Notes: generated from the sequence alone by a model not told the origin. Counted from the first letter of the stretch, positions 46,517-58,331 are shown. The stretch is 64,000 nucleotides of DNA from Phyllostachys edulis (GCA_036346405.1 CM070562.1:64322195-64386194); one strand, 5' to 3'. Numbers and translations are program-made.

Positions 46517-49500
46517 TGTAACATCCCTATTTTCTGGGCTTTTTGAAAATTTTGAAAACTTTAAAAATTAACCATTTGGTTTTATTAATTCGCTAAAGCT
46601 TAATTTGTAATTTAGAATTTTAAAAGTAGTTTAATTTGAATTAATTAAAACTTGAACTAATTGAAGTTGGTTTAAGTTGAGTTTCGTTGGATCTTAAAGT
46701 TGGTTTTTCCTTTTGCCTTATGTTAAAAATAATTATTTGCAAAAATTAAAAGCAATAGTTAAGCTGAAAATATTTTTATTAAGTTCTAAATAATTCAAGG
46801 GATTTTTGTGAATTTTCCTAGAATTTTTGGACGGCTTAAGCTATTTTCTAAAAATGCTTTTGCTTTTCTGGTATTTTCTAAAATCGAAAAACCTTAGAAA
46901 ATCCTCCTTTGGCTCTTGGGCTGAATTCCTTGACCGTTCTGTTCCTCTCCTGTGACCTGGCCAGCCCACTGTGTAGCCAGCTATCTTGGGACACCGTCGA
47001 TCGAATCGGACGCTTTGTTATCGCCAGTGCCTTTCCCGTTCTCCTCTCTCTCTCGTGACGATGGGGTCGCCTTGTCACCATGACGCAGGGTCGTCTTCAA
47101 CCTCCGCCACGCCTACCAGTGCTCCTCGCCAGTGTTTCTCGCCTTGCAAGGCTTCCTCGCCATAGCCTAGCCCTACCTTGTCCCCTTCAGTCGTGCCGCA
47201 CTGTCCTCATGGCCAGTCCCGTGCTCCTGCCTTGGCCAGTCCCGGCTCCCTCTGGCCTTCGCCTCGCCATGAATCTCGTTGGCCGTGTCATTTCCCTCGC
47301 CAGGCCCTAGCGCCAATCCCCGTCCCATCCCGTTGCCTCCTCCCGCGCCCGCCTCCGCCGCGCCCATGCGCCCCACTTTCCCCTCTTCCCCGCGAGGTCA
47401 AGCCGGACCCCCCTTGCCCGCCATTAAAGCCGGCGCAACACCCCTCCTCTTCCTCCTCCTCCGGGCCTCCCCGAGGTCTATTTAAGCGAGCACCGGACGC
47501 GTCTCCCTCTCCACTCTCTTTCCCCTCACCTCTCTTCCCCTCTCTCCATCTGAGCTCACTGTAATCGGAGCTCCAAGCGCCACCGGCCGTGGAGCTCTCC
47601 GCCGCACTCGCCACCGCCGTCAAGCCCCTCCGCCGTCGACCTCACCTCGGCATCGCCAAGCCGAGGCGCACTGTCACGCCTCCTCTCTTCACCCCGAGCC
47701 TTGGCCGCTTTGCATGCCGCCGTTTCTTCCTCCTGCTGGGCGATCAGTCCCGTGCCGCCGCGTCGTCGAGATTGTCGACCAAACATCGCCACGAGCCCTC
47801 TTGTCAATAAATGTCTCATGGCCGCCATCTCCGACTAAACGATGGCGACCCTTGGTCCCCGTGCGCCGCCGCTCGAGTCTAACATGGCAAGCCACGTGGC
47901 TGCTAGGTCACACCCCGTCAGCGACCACGTCACCCTTTTGCTGACGTGGCTGCCCAGCCAGCGCCGAGTGGAATTTCTGGGTTTTTCTTTAGAAAATTAA
48001 TTCAGAAAAATCAGGAAATCTCCAAATTTATCATTTTATGTGTTTTTCCAACTTCCTTTGGCCATAACTTCTTCATTCGAACTCCGATTCGAGCGATTCA
48101 AATTTCTAAATTCCTCTAAATTAATTGTATTCCTATTAGTATTTATTTGGTATTTATTTGAATTTTATTTGGAGTTATTATATTTATTTAGCTTTGTTCA
48201 CACGTATAGATTAGGCGTTTGGACGATTTAGCAGAACTTAAACAATCAAGCACCTCTACTCTTCAACGAAGGCAAGTCGTAGACCCTTGATCCTATTTAA
48301 CCCATCTTTTTAAAAGTATATTGTTTTGATATAAACATGCATGGCTAATTTTATAATAAATGGTTTCGGGATTAGTTAATTACCTAATTGCCATTATACC
48401 TCCTTGATAAATTGTGAACGATATGTATCCTTGAATGACAGAAATCCTTGGACACCTTAGGATGGTTAATTATTAGTTGGATATTATTAAAATACCAACA
48501 TGGGTATCGTGTTATGCTTAGCCAATGCTTTAGTTATACGATAGACTCATGATCTCATACTCAAGGAATGAATGAATTTGACTAAAGGAAATTATGGAAC
48601 CGTGGTGGAGCCACTATTGATAAAAGATGTTGTGCCATGACTAGGGTGGTCATTTGGCCGGGTTAAACCGAAAATGATTTATGCTTGGATGAGTGGGTGG
48701 TGGTAAAAGGTGGGTGTCGTAACGCACATTTGGAATGCGGAATGTCTCGTCTGAGCAACCAACTAATGACTTAACCTTGAACCATTGATCTGGCCCTTAA
48801 CCGTACAACCACATGTCTAGACTGGGATAGACCTGGTTGACTAATTAGTAATGTTTTGTTTCGGTTCTGTCTTAGTTGGGAATGACACAAGAGGGGCATG
48901 AATTCGAAACCTTAGTGGTCAGAACCGAGTCAAAATAGAACTTTGTAAATGCCTTGTCACATACTCTAGACTGCTTACCTAAGGTAGTGAGCGGTGGCAT
49001 AGATCTATGCCGAACAAACTAGAGAATTCGTGTCTTGTGGGTCAAGCTGTACAACCTCTGCAGAGTGTAAAACTATTCGAATAGCCGTGTCCCCGGTTAT
49101 GGACATGCCTGGTGATTTCACGCAAGGGGTAGACCTTTTATCGAAAATGTTGGAATGGGTTGGTCGAATCTTGTAGATGGTTGTTGGTTGGGAAGTGAAC
49201 GGGGTGTTCACTAGTTGTTGCAAAGAAAATTGATTACTTATGTATTAATCTTTTAAATTGTGCTTTGCAATCTACTTCTTGTATTCTTGTCAAATATTGC
49301 TTTACGCAAAATAGCCATAAAGCTATCCTTGTCAAACCTTGCATGAATATTACTTGCATACATTTCTCTGCGACTTGTTGAGTACATTCAAAGTACTCAC
49401 GGCTTTGTGCCCTCACAGTTGTCGATCGTTGAAGAAGAACACGAAGCAACGAGTTCTATGAAGATGACTTCTTTGAAGACTATGCGAATTAGGTCGCGTC

Positions 49501-49780
49501 CTTCACTCGATTGCCGGTGGGCATATTGTGTGACCTCCACCAGATGTTTTGTTCTCCGCTGCAAGTTTACTCTGTTATCTTTAGCCCTGCGTGGCAACCT
49601 TTGTAAGACTTGACCATAAGGTCTCTTTTGCTTAATATTATTAATTTGTCTGCTTCATCTATTGTTTGGTTGTGTGGTTATGATTATACCAATGTTGCAA
49701 CTGTGTGAGCTAGCTACTGATCATGGGACTAGTTCAGAATATACAGAGGGTCTTAAGGTTGCATACTCGGGGTCCCGACA
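46517..49780 (+). repeat. 3' LTR of the gypsy element
   Basis: It starts TGTAACATCCCTATTTTCTG and ends GGGGTCCCGACA, followed by the target duplication TCCCC. It aligns end to end with the 5' LTR, with very high similarity outside the GC-rich block at 46915-47950. Confidence 0.95.
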
Positions 49781-49785
49781 TCCCC

Positions 49786-50500
49786 CCTCCCCACGCGGCT
49801 GCCGGCACCCCACCTCCTCCCCAGCTCCTCCTCCTCCCCCGGATCCACGTCGACATCCCACCTCCTCCCCAAGCCGCCGCTCTCCTCATCCTGTCGACGC
49901 GACCACCACCGCCCTCCTCCTCCTTCTCCCCCAACACAACCGCCAGGGCCCCACCAACTCCCTCCTCCCGGTTTTGTGGCGCCCACCTCCTCCCTCCCCG
50001 AGCGCGCGCCGCCCCCTTCTTCTCATCCTCCCCACGCACTGCACCCTCCCGTTCTCCTCCTCCCTCACCGTCGCTGAGATCCTCCCCTACCGCCGCTAAG
50101 CTCCTCCCCCATCATCGTCGCCACCGCCGGCGGCCTCCTTCGATGCCACTCTCGTTAAATGTTGTTAATTACGTTAAACGGCATCAAACAAGTCGTTACT
50201 GTCCTCAGGGTCATTTCAGACATTTCTATCTCAAAAGCTGCAGCCAGCCTACCTAAAAGTCAGACAACCAAACGTCAAACATCTTCAACCCAACCGTTCA
50301 GCCCGCAACTGTTCAGCTCTGCAGCACAGCTGAAAACCGCTTTTGAGGAAAGCCACAGCCGTTCTAAACAAACCCTCGATCTTGTTTACCTGCACTGTTG
50401 TACGCATATCACACTCGTGTACCATCCATCCCAGGGCGTCTCACTATTTCGTACCTCTAGAGACAAAGAGAGAGAATAGTGTCGCTGTGTGTGTGAGTAA
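49786..50500. other. CT-rich flank right of the gypsy element
   Basis: Dense CTCCTCC/CCACC repeats (49786-50130) give long open frames in several registers on both strands, which I treat as low-complexity artefacts. No gene is recognised. Confidence 0.45.
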
Positions 50501-50517
50501 CTTTGTCGTTGGCAAGG

Positions 50518-50790
50518 AACCACGGTGAAGTGATGATTTTTAATAAAATAATATTAATTTGAAAGATAATTAAAAAATAGTCAAATTTTTTTACAAGAAT
50601 AGGTAATTATCGCCATTTGGAATGGAGAAATTTTCCTATCGTTATTCCAATTGGCGACAGTATCCCTGTCACCAATTGGAATAGTGCGAAGAGGTTATTG
50701 TCGATAATTTCGCCAGTTCAATTGGTGACAAAAATACCATCGCCAATTGGAATGACAACAAGGCCCTATATTTTTTTTAAAAAAAAACAA
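50518..50790. repeat. inverted-repeat partner A
   Basis: GGTGAAGTGATGATTTTTAAT, then GATAATTAAAAAATAGT, then several TCGCCAATTGGAATGAC-type motifs. The same series occurs in inverse orientation at 57400-57645. Confidence 0.55.
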
Positions 50791-51213
50791 ATTATGTGTA
50801 GAGAATTCAACTTAAAGATTTAGTGTATTTCACGAAGTTTTTTGGTAATACCTTGAAGTATCCATGTAGTTCAGAATCCAAAATTTGAGAAGATAACGAA
50901 ATGTGAAGTAGAGAATGCGAGATCGGCGGTACAATTTGAAACACGAGTTCGGTGGCGCAATAACACAAATAGACCCTTTCGGAGTGAAATAAAAAAATAT
51001 TTGGGTTTAGAGTTGTCATGCGCGCTGTTTTCTCGATTGTAATGTTCGTGGAACTGATTTCTTGGGGGAAAAGATTATGTAATATTTAATAGTTCAAATA
51101 TTTGAGAAAATATATTTACGTTTGAAAGACTTCATAATTTAATTGTGAAATACATGGCGCGCTGGATTTAGTTGTGTACATTAGAAACACCAACAGACAC
51201 GAATTAACAAACC

Positions 51214-51391
51214 GAAATACACCTACGATACACATGCGCCTTTTTGGAATCCGAAAAAACATTGATTGGAACAAAATTGATCAGTCCTGGTAGCCTATTG
51301 GGGAAATACACCTACGATATATGTGCGCCTTTTTGGAATCCAAAAAAACATTGATTGGAACAAAATTGATCAGTCCTAGTAGCCTATCGGT
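51214..51391. repeat. 89-bp tandem duplication
   Basis: Two adjacent copies of a unit with GAAATACACCTACGATA, GCGCCTTTTTGGAATCC and TTGATCAGTCCT (51214-51302 and 51303-51391), differing at a few bases. Confidence 0.9.
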
Positions 51392-52291
51392 CCCTTCCCC
51401 TGGTTTCTAGATTGCCCACGGCGATGGCCAGTCTCAAAGTCAGCCATGTTCTGCGAGACGGACTGGACGATTGAATGATGTTAGGATAGCACAACGTAGG
51501 GCCAAATTAATAATCAGGATACAAATTGAACATAACTTACCTCTTCGATCCGAACTGCGCTCGGGCGAAGGGGGGCGCTAGGACGGCCGCCGGTCTCACT
51601 AGCAGGAGCATTCCCCCTATGCGTCGCATGCCCGACCCAGTCGTACTTAGCTTCCTATTCAGTGGTCCTCCACCACCACCCTGCTCTCCTGGGCTCCTCT
51701 GGTGCCTTTTCAATAGGGTTAGATATGTAAAGTTTCTAGCATTTGAAGGTCTCGACCCGCATCGCATAGTTCAATATGTACTTCTGCTCGATGAACACCC
51801 TATCGTGCATGTCCGGGCCGTCGATCCATTGAAAGAAGTTGCATCGCATTTCCAGCTGCCATTATATGCAGATGTAGTTAGGGATTTGTGGAATTGAACG
51901 TAAGATGTGAAAATCTATGTGTGTGCAAGATTCGCTTACGAGGACATCCCCGCACGTGTAGTACTCCCGTGCGGCCGTCACCGGGTGTGTGGATTGGATG
52001 ATCTTAGTCGGTTCTTCGCACACACATTGCGGCGTGGGAACTCCGGTGGTACCAGCACATCCTTCATAGAATAATTCGGGTAGGGTTTAACCCTCTCGGT
52101 AAACCACTTGCTCTTCTGTGGCATCTTGACGTACAAATTTGTCGACGAGTCCAACATCTCTTTCCTCTCAGTTGTGTAAACCAAGATTTTGTAAAGTGTT
52201 GAGTGTGGTGGTGTAGTGTTCTCCTCCACCCCTCTTCCCCTCCAGTTCTCTTCTCCATCCTTTTATAATGGGTTTTTTTGGTCTTAAAAGG

Positions 52292-52780
52292 TGGCGTGGC
52301 GGAGTGTGTTATTTTCGGTCTACAAAGCCAGCGTTGTAGTGTGTTGTCATCTCGGTCTGCAAAAGCAGCATTTTGTGGTGTGTCGTGGTGCGTTCTTTTC
52401 AGTTTGAAAAGGTGTTATGGCACAGTGTGACCTTTTCGGTCTAAAAATATACCGTCGCAGCGTGTTGTCGACTCGGCCTTCAAAAGTGGCAACGTGTGGC
52501 ATGACAGGGTGCTGTCTTTTAGGTCTAAAAAGGGGGCGTGGTGGAGTGTGATCTTTTCGGTGTGTAAAGGTAGCGTCGAAGTATATTGTCATCTCGATAA
52601 GCAAAAGTGGCAGTGTGTTGCATGACCGGGTGCGGTCTTTTCGGTCTAAAAGGGGGGGGGGTGGCGGAGTGTGGTCTTTTCGGTGCAGAAAGGTAGCATC
52701 GAAGTGTGTTGCCATCTCGGTCTGCAAAAGTGATAATGTGTGGCGTGACCTGGTGCGGTCTGAAAAGGTGGGGTGTCGCG
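52292..52780. repeat. 122-bp tandem repeat, four copies
   Basis: Units start with GGCGGAGTGTG-like sequence at about 52301, 52422, 52543 and 52666. Each contains CTTTTCGGTCTAAAA and CATCTCGGTCTGCAAAAG. The minus strand stays open across them (52347-52814) because the units keep frame partly, giving a His/Pro/Arg-rich repeat peptide with no known domain. They lie next to the plant-mobile-domain pseudogene and probably belong to the same element. Confidence 0.8.
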
Positions 52781-53114
52781 ATGCTGACTCCCTCACATGG
52801 TTATCTATACACACAAGAACAAACAGTACCGAAACATGAGACTAGCATAATGTAAGTTATACAGAAATTTATATTTACATGACATGACTGATATTTACAA
52901 GAACAAATATCTACCCGTGGGCCCTCTTGGGGCGTACCCCACTTTGTGGCTCCTAGCCTCGTCCGAGGCAACTGCAGGCGCTAGTACAAGTAGGTCCGCA
53001 GTTCAGCGCCGAGGCACCCTATCGATCTTGAGTAGCCCGAGGGTGTCGTGAGAGGGTATTACATCGACCGCTCGCTCTGACGCCTTGCCGTCTGTTGTGA
53101 AGCCCCACAGAGAC

Positions 53115-54462
53115 CTAGCTACTCTCGCTGTGTGAAGGCCCACCGCCACCCTGGTCGAAATCGAAGTCCCCAGAGCGTGACCCCTCGTGCGACACCAGCT
53201 CCTCGTCCCAAAGGGGTGTACGACATATGAAACAATACGTTATGCGTGTAACCATGGCGAAAATGAGGAAATAGTACGTTGTGCATGCAAACAAGATAGA
53301 CATGCCTCATCGCACAAAGGTAGCAGACCGCTCTGCGTACTCCTGCCCCGTGTATGGGTGGAACTCAGGACCTGTCAGAGAAAATTGTCGTTAGTAACTA
53401 GTGAAGTTCAAAATAAACAACCATACGTGAGTGTTTCGTGCTGACCTGCAAACTATGCTGGGGTACTCCTAGCACAGTGCCACAAGGACCCACCGGTCAC
53501 ATCCACGGGGGTGTGATGCACTGTGGCTCACCCCCTATCCATGAACAGATGGGTCCACCACCTTCCTCGGCCTACGACAAGACAACAATTGGATGCCTCA
53601 GCTTGTCTTTTCGATAAATTGGTTTATGACCTCTCTAATCTCCTACACTGTCAAGCTGAAGCACTCCCTGAGCGTCATACGATGCACAGAGGTCGCCAAC
53701 TCGTGCATCTCCCAATGTAGATCGACTTGTATACATAATTAACAAGTTAGAAACTGAAAACTTGCGAAGCAAATAAGATGTACGTCCGTTCAATACGTAC
53801 AAAAAAACTTACGTAGAACAGACAGATCCACTTTAGTGACGGCCCATGGGTGCTGCTGAACTCCCTATTGCCGGTGTTGAGTGGCAGCACCCCTAGAACC
53901 TCGTGAGTAACTCCATGTGCCACGTGGCCGGGACGTTGTGTGCCGCCAGGGGGAAGCCCGCGCAGAGCAACCCGGTCAGGAAGGTCACGTCTTGAAGCAT
54001 CAGCACCATATCCCCGCACGGGAGGTGAAACGTGTGCGTCTCTGGCCTCCATCGGTCAACTAGTGCCGTTAGGAGGCATCGATCGTATGGAAAGCGCCTC
54101 GATGTACGACCACCGCCCATGCGGTCCTGGTCATCCTCCCACGTCACCTCCATCATCCTCGCTAGTGGAAGAAGGCTTGCTGCTCACAACTTGCGTATAA
54201 AAGATTAAGAACGAACGTGAGTCCACCCAAAGTAGTCAGACTGCAATTGAGTACACGAAGGTCACAACTGCACGTACCTCGAAACCCAACGTGAGTCCAC
54301 CCTCCATGCCCTCATGAGCATGCGTAGCCACAACGTGCCAAGCTCAACCGCTGCCTCGCCCTCCTAGGGGAGGATGGTACTGAGGCGGCTACAGTGATGC
54401 GCGTTAATGGCCGGGTCAAGCAACTTGTACAGCCACTGCGCAACGTCTCCTGGGTCCGCCAT
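53115..54462 (-). pseudogene. plant mobile domain (PMD/MAIL-like) protein, decayed
   Basis: PMD proteins occur in plant transposons (often Mutator-type) and as the domesticated MAIN/MAIL genes. The minus strand begins MADPGDVAQWLYKLLDPAI at 54462, hits TAG after STILP, and continues in register as ELGTLWLRMLMRAWRVDSRW to a donor. The next segment has WRPETHTFHLPCGDMVLML and QDVTFLTGLL, the PMD core (FHLPCGEM in relatives). Near 53905 the frame shifts to GVLPLNTGNREFSSTHGPSL. A distal segment ends TPLWDEELVSHEGSRSGDF and a stop near 53115. It has several lesions and no complete frame. Confidence 0.75.
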
Positions 54463-54619
54463 ACTTGAAAATTCAGTGCATATATTGTAAATACTACAAA
54501 ACATATGCAAAAAGTAATAAGAAACGACATATCTAATTAATTCAATTATTAAACGATTAGCGAGACATAGGAAACTGATTTGCACACAACTGTATCGACA
54601 TATAAATTTTTAGAGGCAT

Positions 54620-55990
54620 CTTACCGTGTACAGGTGGAAAGTAAAATTAAGTTCACAATATTTTAATTAACGTCTACATTCCCTATTTAGCTACTCTGGA
54701 ATTTTTATAGGTTCTGACGAGGATCTAATAATCCTCATTTTATCTTTCATCTATAATTTTCATTATGGGTAAATATGATGTCATATGGACCCAGAGTATA
54801 CCCCTTAATGTTATAAGGGAGGAGCCTACTAGGTGGTCGTAAGTTCTTCTACGACCACCCCCATAGTCGTAGGTATTGCTAGGACTACCTCATGGTCGTA
54901 AGTTCTTCTACGACCACCCCCATAGTCGTAAGTATTGCTACGACTACCTCATGGTCATAAGTTCTTCTACGACCAGGTCACCACGACCACCTTATGATTA
55001 ATTAAACCTCACAGACAAGTGGGTCCAATTGATTAAGGAATTCAAATAGCCAATATCTGTTGTTACTCTCTGAAGTAATAGCATGTAATGCTCCATTATC
55101 TCGATATATAGTGTTAGGTAGCGTGAAGGAGTTATCGCCGGTGATTATTGCCAACATCGCTGAATTCTGAGAATGTGATGAGGCGCCGCTCCACTGGAGC
55201 GCCACTCCTTCACGTACTATATAAGGCGGCAATCGAGAAGGAAAAGGCGATCGAAGAAGGCCATCGGGAAGACAAGCACTATCATCTGTAATAGTCTTAG
55301 TTTTTCCCTGGTTATTGAGAATACACTCAATACCATACACACACAGAGTAGGATTATTATTCTCCCGGAGAAGGCTCGAACACGTATAAAATCCCGTGTC
55401 AATCTCTGCGTGATTTCATTCTAGGAGACCCCCCGAATCAAACAATCTTTACGTAAGTTCGGTTCTAAAACACCGACAGGTTCCTTGCTATTTTTCTTGT
55501 TTGCAAATTATTAAGCGTGCACGAATGGAAGCCAAAATTAAGTTGGGATACATACCCTATTTAGCTACTCTGCAATTTTTACAGATTTTTCATAGGTATC
55601 TTGCTACTTTTCTTGTTTAAAAAGTGTCTCCAGTATTTATGAAATATTTACCGTGTACAAATAGAAATAAAAATTAAGTTTATAATATTTTAATTCAGCT
55701 TCGCATACCCTATGTACCTACTCTGGATTTTTTAGAGAAATTTTTGGAGGTGCCTTGCTATTTTCCTAGTTTAAAAAGTATTTTCAGTATTATCAGAACA
55801 TTTACCGTGCACAAATGGAAGCCAAAATTAAGTTGCATTATCTTGATTAAGTTCTACATACCCTATTTAGCTACTCTGTAATTGTTTACATATTTTTAAT
55901 AGGTATCTTGTTATTTTTAGAGGTGCCTTCCTATTTTCCTGGTTTTAAAAGTATTTTCGATATTAACAAAATATTTACCATGTAAAAATG
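54620..55990. repeat. 150-bp degenerate tandem repeat split by a solo LTR
   Basis: The phrases ACCCTATTTAGCTACTCTG and ATTTACCGTGTACAAATGGAAG recur near 54681, 55556, 55706 and 55860, a period of about 150 bp. The solo LTR 54715-55478 interrupts the first unit. Confidence 0.65.
54715..55478 (+). mobile_element. solo LTR, TGACGAGGAT family, copy 3
   Basis: 764 bp, TGACGAGGATCTAATAATCC to AAAACACCGACA, with a perfect TSD GGTTC (54710-54714 and 55479-55483). It has the same repeats and TATA stretch (ACTATATAAGGCGGCAATCG) as the other copies. Confidence 0.97.
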
Positions 55991-56073
55991 AAAACCTACA
56001 AATTTTTCTTAGTATTTTTGTGGATTTATTCTAAATCGTTCAAGTACTGCAACATAAATAATATCTATACGAT

Positions 56074-57085
56074 TAGGGATGGTAATAGGGGCGCAACAGG
56101 CACGGGTAGTGCTTGCCCAGGCCCATGCCCACCATCCTATATTTCACCCACAAACATGCCCGTGTGACCACCAATGCTAGTCGCGCAGAGAGGTGAGGCG
56201 AGGGGCGTGGCAGAGTGCGGCATCGACAACCGGGGGGCGGAGGACGGCGTTGGTGTCGGAGAGACAGGGCGACCTTAGAGACAAATGAGTGTAGCAGGAG
56301 GACATCTCTTACCTCGACAACATTCTTGCTTCCTCGGGATGTGCTAGATCTGGAAGGGGTAAAGCGGAGCACGGCCCCGCCCTAGGGGACAGAGGACAGT
56401 GTGTGCTTGAGCGTAGATGATAAGAAGGCGAAGGCAAGGTTGGTGGTGACTCCAACAGAGACGACGAGGAGGCGGTCGAGGATGGGGAGGTTGCGGAGGA
56501 GGTCCGGGTCGTCTGGCACGAATCCCGAGTCAGGATCACCGCCGGGGAAGCTGATGTAGCTGCCGAGTAGGATGGTGTAGAGTGCATACTCGACGGGGTT
56601 GAGATGGAAGCGGGCGAGGGTGGATGAGGAAGTGGCCTGACTCGTGGACGAGGAAGATGGCGGCAAGGATGGACATGGAAGAGGCGATGGCTCGACGCCG
56701 GGCGAGGTCGAAGAGGCGGCGGACAAGGAGGAGTGGGATGGCGAGGTGGAGGTGGGAGTGGAAGGGGATGGGAATGGGAATGGAGGCTGCTGTCAGCCGA
56801 TGAGAGAGCAGATGGGAGGGGATCGAGTGGATGGGGATCGGGGAGAAGTGGAGGTGGACTGGTGGAGTTAGGGTTTTCATTTGGGCCCACTTGTCAATGA
56901 TTTGGTGCAGGTAATCAGACGAAGCGGGCACGGGTGGAGCTAACCTATGCTTGCGTCCGTTTGCCCAATAGGCAAGGAATTATGCTTGTTTCCATGCCCG
57001 TAGGCAAAGAAAGACACACATATTCGCCTCCATTAGGGTATTCGTCCACAGGCACGCGGGTAATCGGGCACAATTGTTATCCCTA
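56074..57085. mobile_element. non-autonomous hAT element with captured gene fragment
   Basis: The left end TAGGGATGGTAAT and the inverse of the right end, TAGGGATAACAAT, are terminal inverted repeats. The flanks are TATACGAT at 56066-56073 and TATACGAT at 57086-57093, a perfect 8-bp TSD diagnostic of hAT transposition. Subterminal GGCACGGGTA / ACGCGGGTA and CATGCCCG motifs occur on both sides. The interior is not transposase; it carries a fragment of an ARASP-type metalloprotease gene on the minus strand. Confidence 0.9.
56309..56931 (-). pseudogene. ARASP/site-2-protease (M50) fragment captured by hAT
   Basis: ARASP-type proteins are chloroplast membrane zinc metalloproteases related to EGY and site-2 proteases. 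Minus-strand pieces in shifting frames follow their order: a Pro/Ser/His-rich leader like a transit peptide, then ILAAIFLVHESGHFLI, which keeps the HExGH zinc motif. Next come LARFHLNPVEYALYTILLG and DPDSGFVPDDPDLLRNLPI, then LDRLLVVSVGVTTNLAFAFL, and finally a GPCSALPLPDLAHPEE end. At least two frameshifts separate the pieces. The C-terminal PDZ region and second zinc ligand are absent. The identification rests on remembered family sequence. Confidence 0.75.
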
Positions 57086-57399
57086 TATACGATGAACTAA
57101 ACTATACATAGTTAAAATGATGTACTACATCAAACAACAATACAACTAAAATTATCTAATCCATTGAATTCCATGCCGCTATTTTTATTCGCTAACTTAC
57201 ATGATTTCGAATTTATGTACAAAGTTGCAAGAATATTTACTTGTGAAATGGGCGACTAGATGTACTGCTCCGTCTCCCTTTCCCCTGCTAGGAACCGGCA
57301 GGGCTTCGCCGCGTCTCTTCTTCCCTCTCCTCCTTTGTCTTCTCTTTTCTCTTTTTTTCGGAATTAAAATGATTTTTCTACCGAATTTTGGGGGTATAT

Positions 57400-57582
57400 A
57401 TAGTCAGTTCCTGTCGCCAGTTGAATTGACGATTTGCACGCTCTTCAATGCAAATTGCCAGTTGAAATGACGACAGACAGTTGGAACGACGACCGGTAGT
57501 AAATAGGTTCTTGTCACCATTTGGAATGACGATATGCACATATTTTTGTATTTTTTTCAACTATTTTTTAATTATTTTTTAA

Positions 57583-57628
<46 letters not shown>

Positions 57629-57645
57629 AACCGTGAAGTGACACG
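57400..57645. repeat. inverted-repeat partner B
   Basis: On the minus strand it reads GTCACTTCACGGTTTTTTTAAT, a TA run, ATAATTAAAAAATAGTTG, and then CGTCATTCCAAATGGTGAC-type motifs. This is the inverse series of 50518-50790. Confidence 0.55.
57587..57622. repeat. (AT)n microsatellite
   Basis: About 18 uninterrupted AT dinucleotides. Confidence 0.97.
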
Positions 57646-58079
57646 GAGGATGAGAGAAAGTGCAACTCTGCAACGCACCACGTTGAGACAAGTGCGATCA
57701 TTTTTCTGGAAAACGGGCCGATTGGACTCGGACCCGACTAGCGTAGTTCTCCGGTGCACTTTCGTTATTTTGCTTTGCTCGGCTCGACTTTGAGATGTCA
57801 GGCTTTTAATCTGGCCAGGGAAGACTCGGGTGCTGCGTAGGCCGGGCTAGAATTTGATCAGGCCACAGGCCAGTTATTATTAGTTTAGTTCAGGACAAGC
57901 AGGCGGCAGCCATCGTGGGCACGGCGCAGGCGGCACGTGCCGCTGACTGGTTTGCCCACTGCAACCTTCATCACTATCATCTCAGCACGACGTCGTGCTC
58001 TGGGCTGTCGCCGTCCGGGCACAGGCTTTGCAACTTTCCGGCCGCCTTCACACTTGCACCCAATACGCCATGATGAGAA

Positions 58080-58331
58080 CAGCTGACATGTGGGTCCCGC
58101 TCCACAGAGCATCCACTGTCTATGGGTAGCCCGTCCGAGTCCGACGCATCCAGGCTGAGCCGGTGGGGTCCACAGCTTATCGCCACTGCATGGTCAGGCC
58201 CACACACATAAGCACCCTTAACACCCTATGACATGTGGGCCTCTCTGCCCGTGGGGCCATGGGGACAGGCGCCGGAGTCTCGAGCTTCCCATTGGATGGA
58301 CCGCGCTCGCAGGCCACCTTGCCTTTTATAT
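58080..58331 (+). promoter_or_regulatory. promoter region of the GID2/14-3-3 unit
   Basis: TTTTATAT at 58324-58331 is a good TATA box in a GC-rich context. Upstream are several GTGGGCC/GTGGGTCCC-type TCP-like motifs (58090, 58162, 58235). A leader starting near 58355 would end at the donor CATAG-GTAACT (58428). Confidence 0.55.

Larger units (their letters stand above)
37430..49780 (+). mobile_element. complete, inactive Ty3-gypsy LTR retrotransposon
   Basis: A 12.35-kb element bounded by TG...CA LTRs of 3239 and 3264 bp, with a perfect 5-bp TSD TCCCC (37425-37429 and 49781-49785). It has an initiator-Met tRNA primer-binding site and the domain order gag, protease, reverse transcriptase, RNase H, integrase, which defines Ty3-gypsy. 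The integrase C-terminal region ends in a chromodomain-like segment. The very long TGTAACATCCC LTRs resemble rice Retrosat2-type chromoviruses (from memory). At least seven premature stops, altered catalytic residues and a nested solo LTR (43711-44462) make it inactive. Two old LTRs and fragments of its family lie at 10.7-23.2 kb. Confidence 0.95.

Noticed and set aside
47080..47828. Several 70-130-codon Pro/Arg/Ala-rich frames
   Set aside because: They fall in the GC-rich part of the 3' LTR and have no conserved counterpart in the 5' LTR.
49662..50256. Pro-rich frames of 145 and 177 codons
   Set aside because: They are low-complexity CTCCTCC repeat translated in different registers, starting inside the LTR.
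52292..52780. CRISPR-like array
   Set aside because: The units are contiguous 122-bp tandem copies without unique spacers, in a plant nuclear context.
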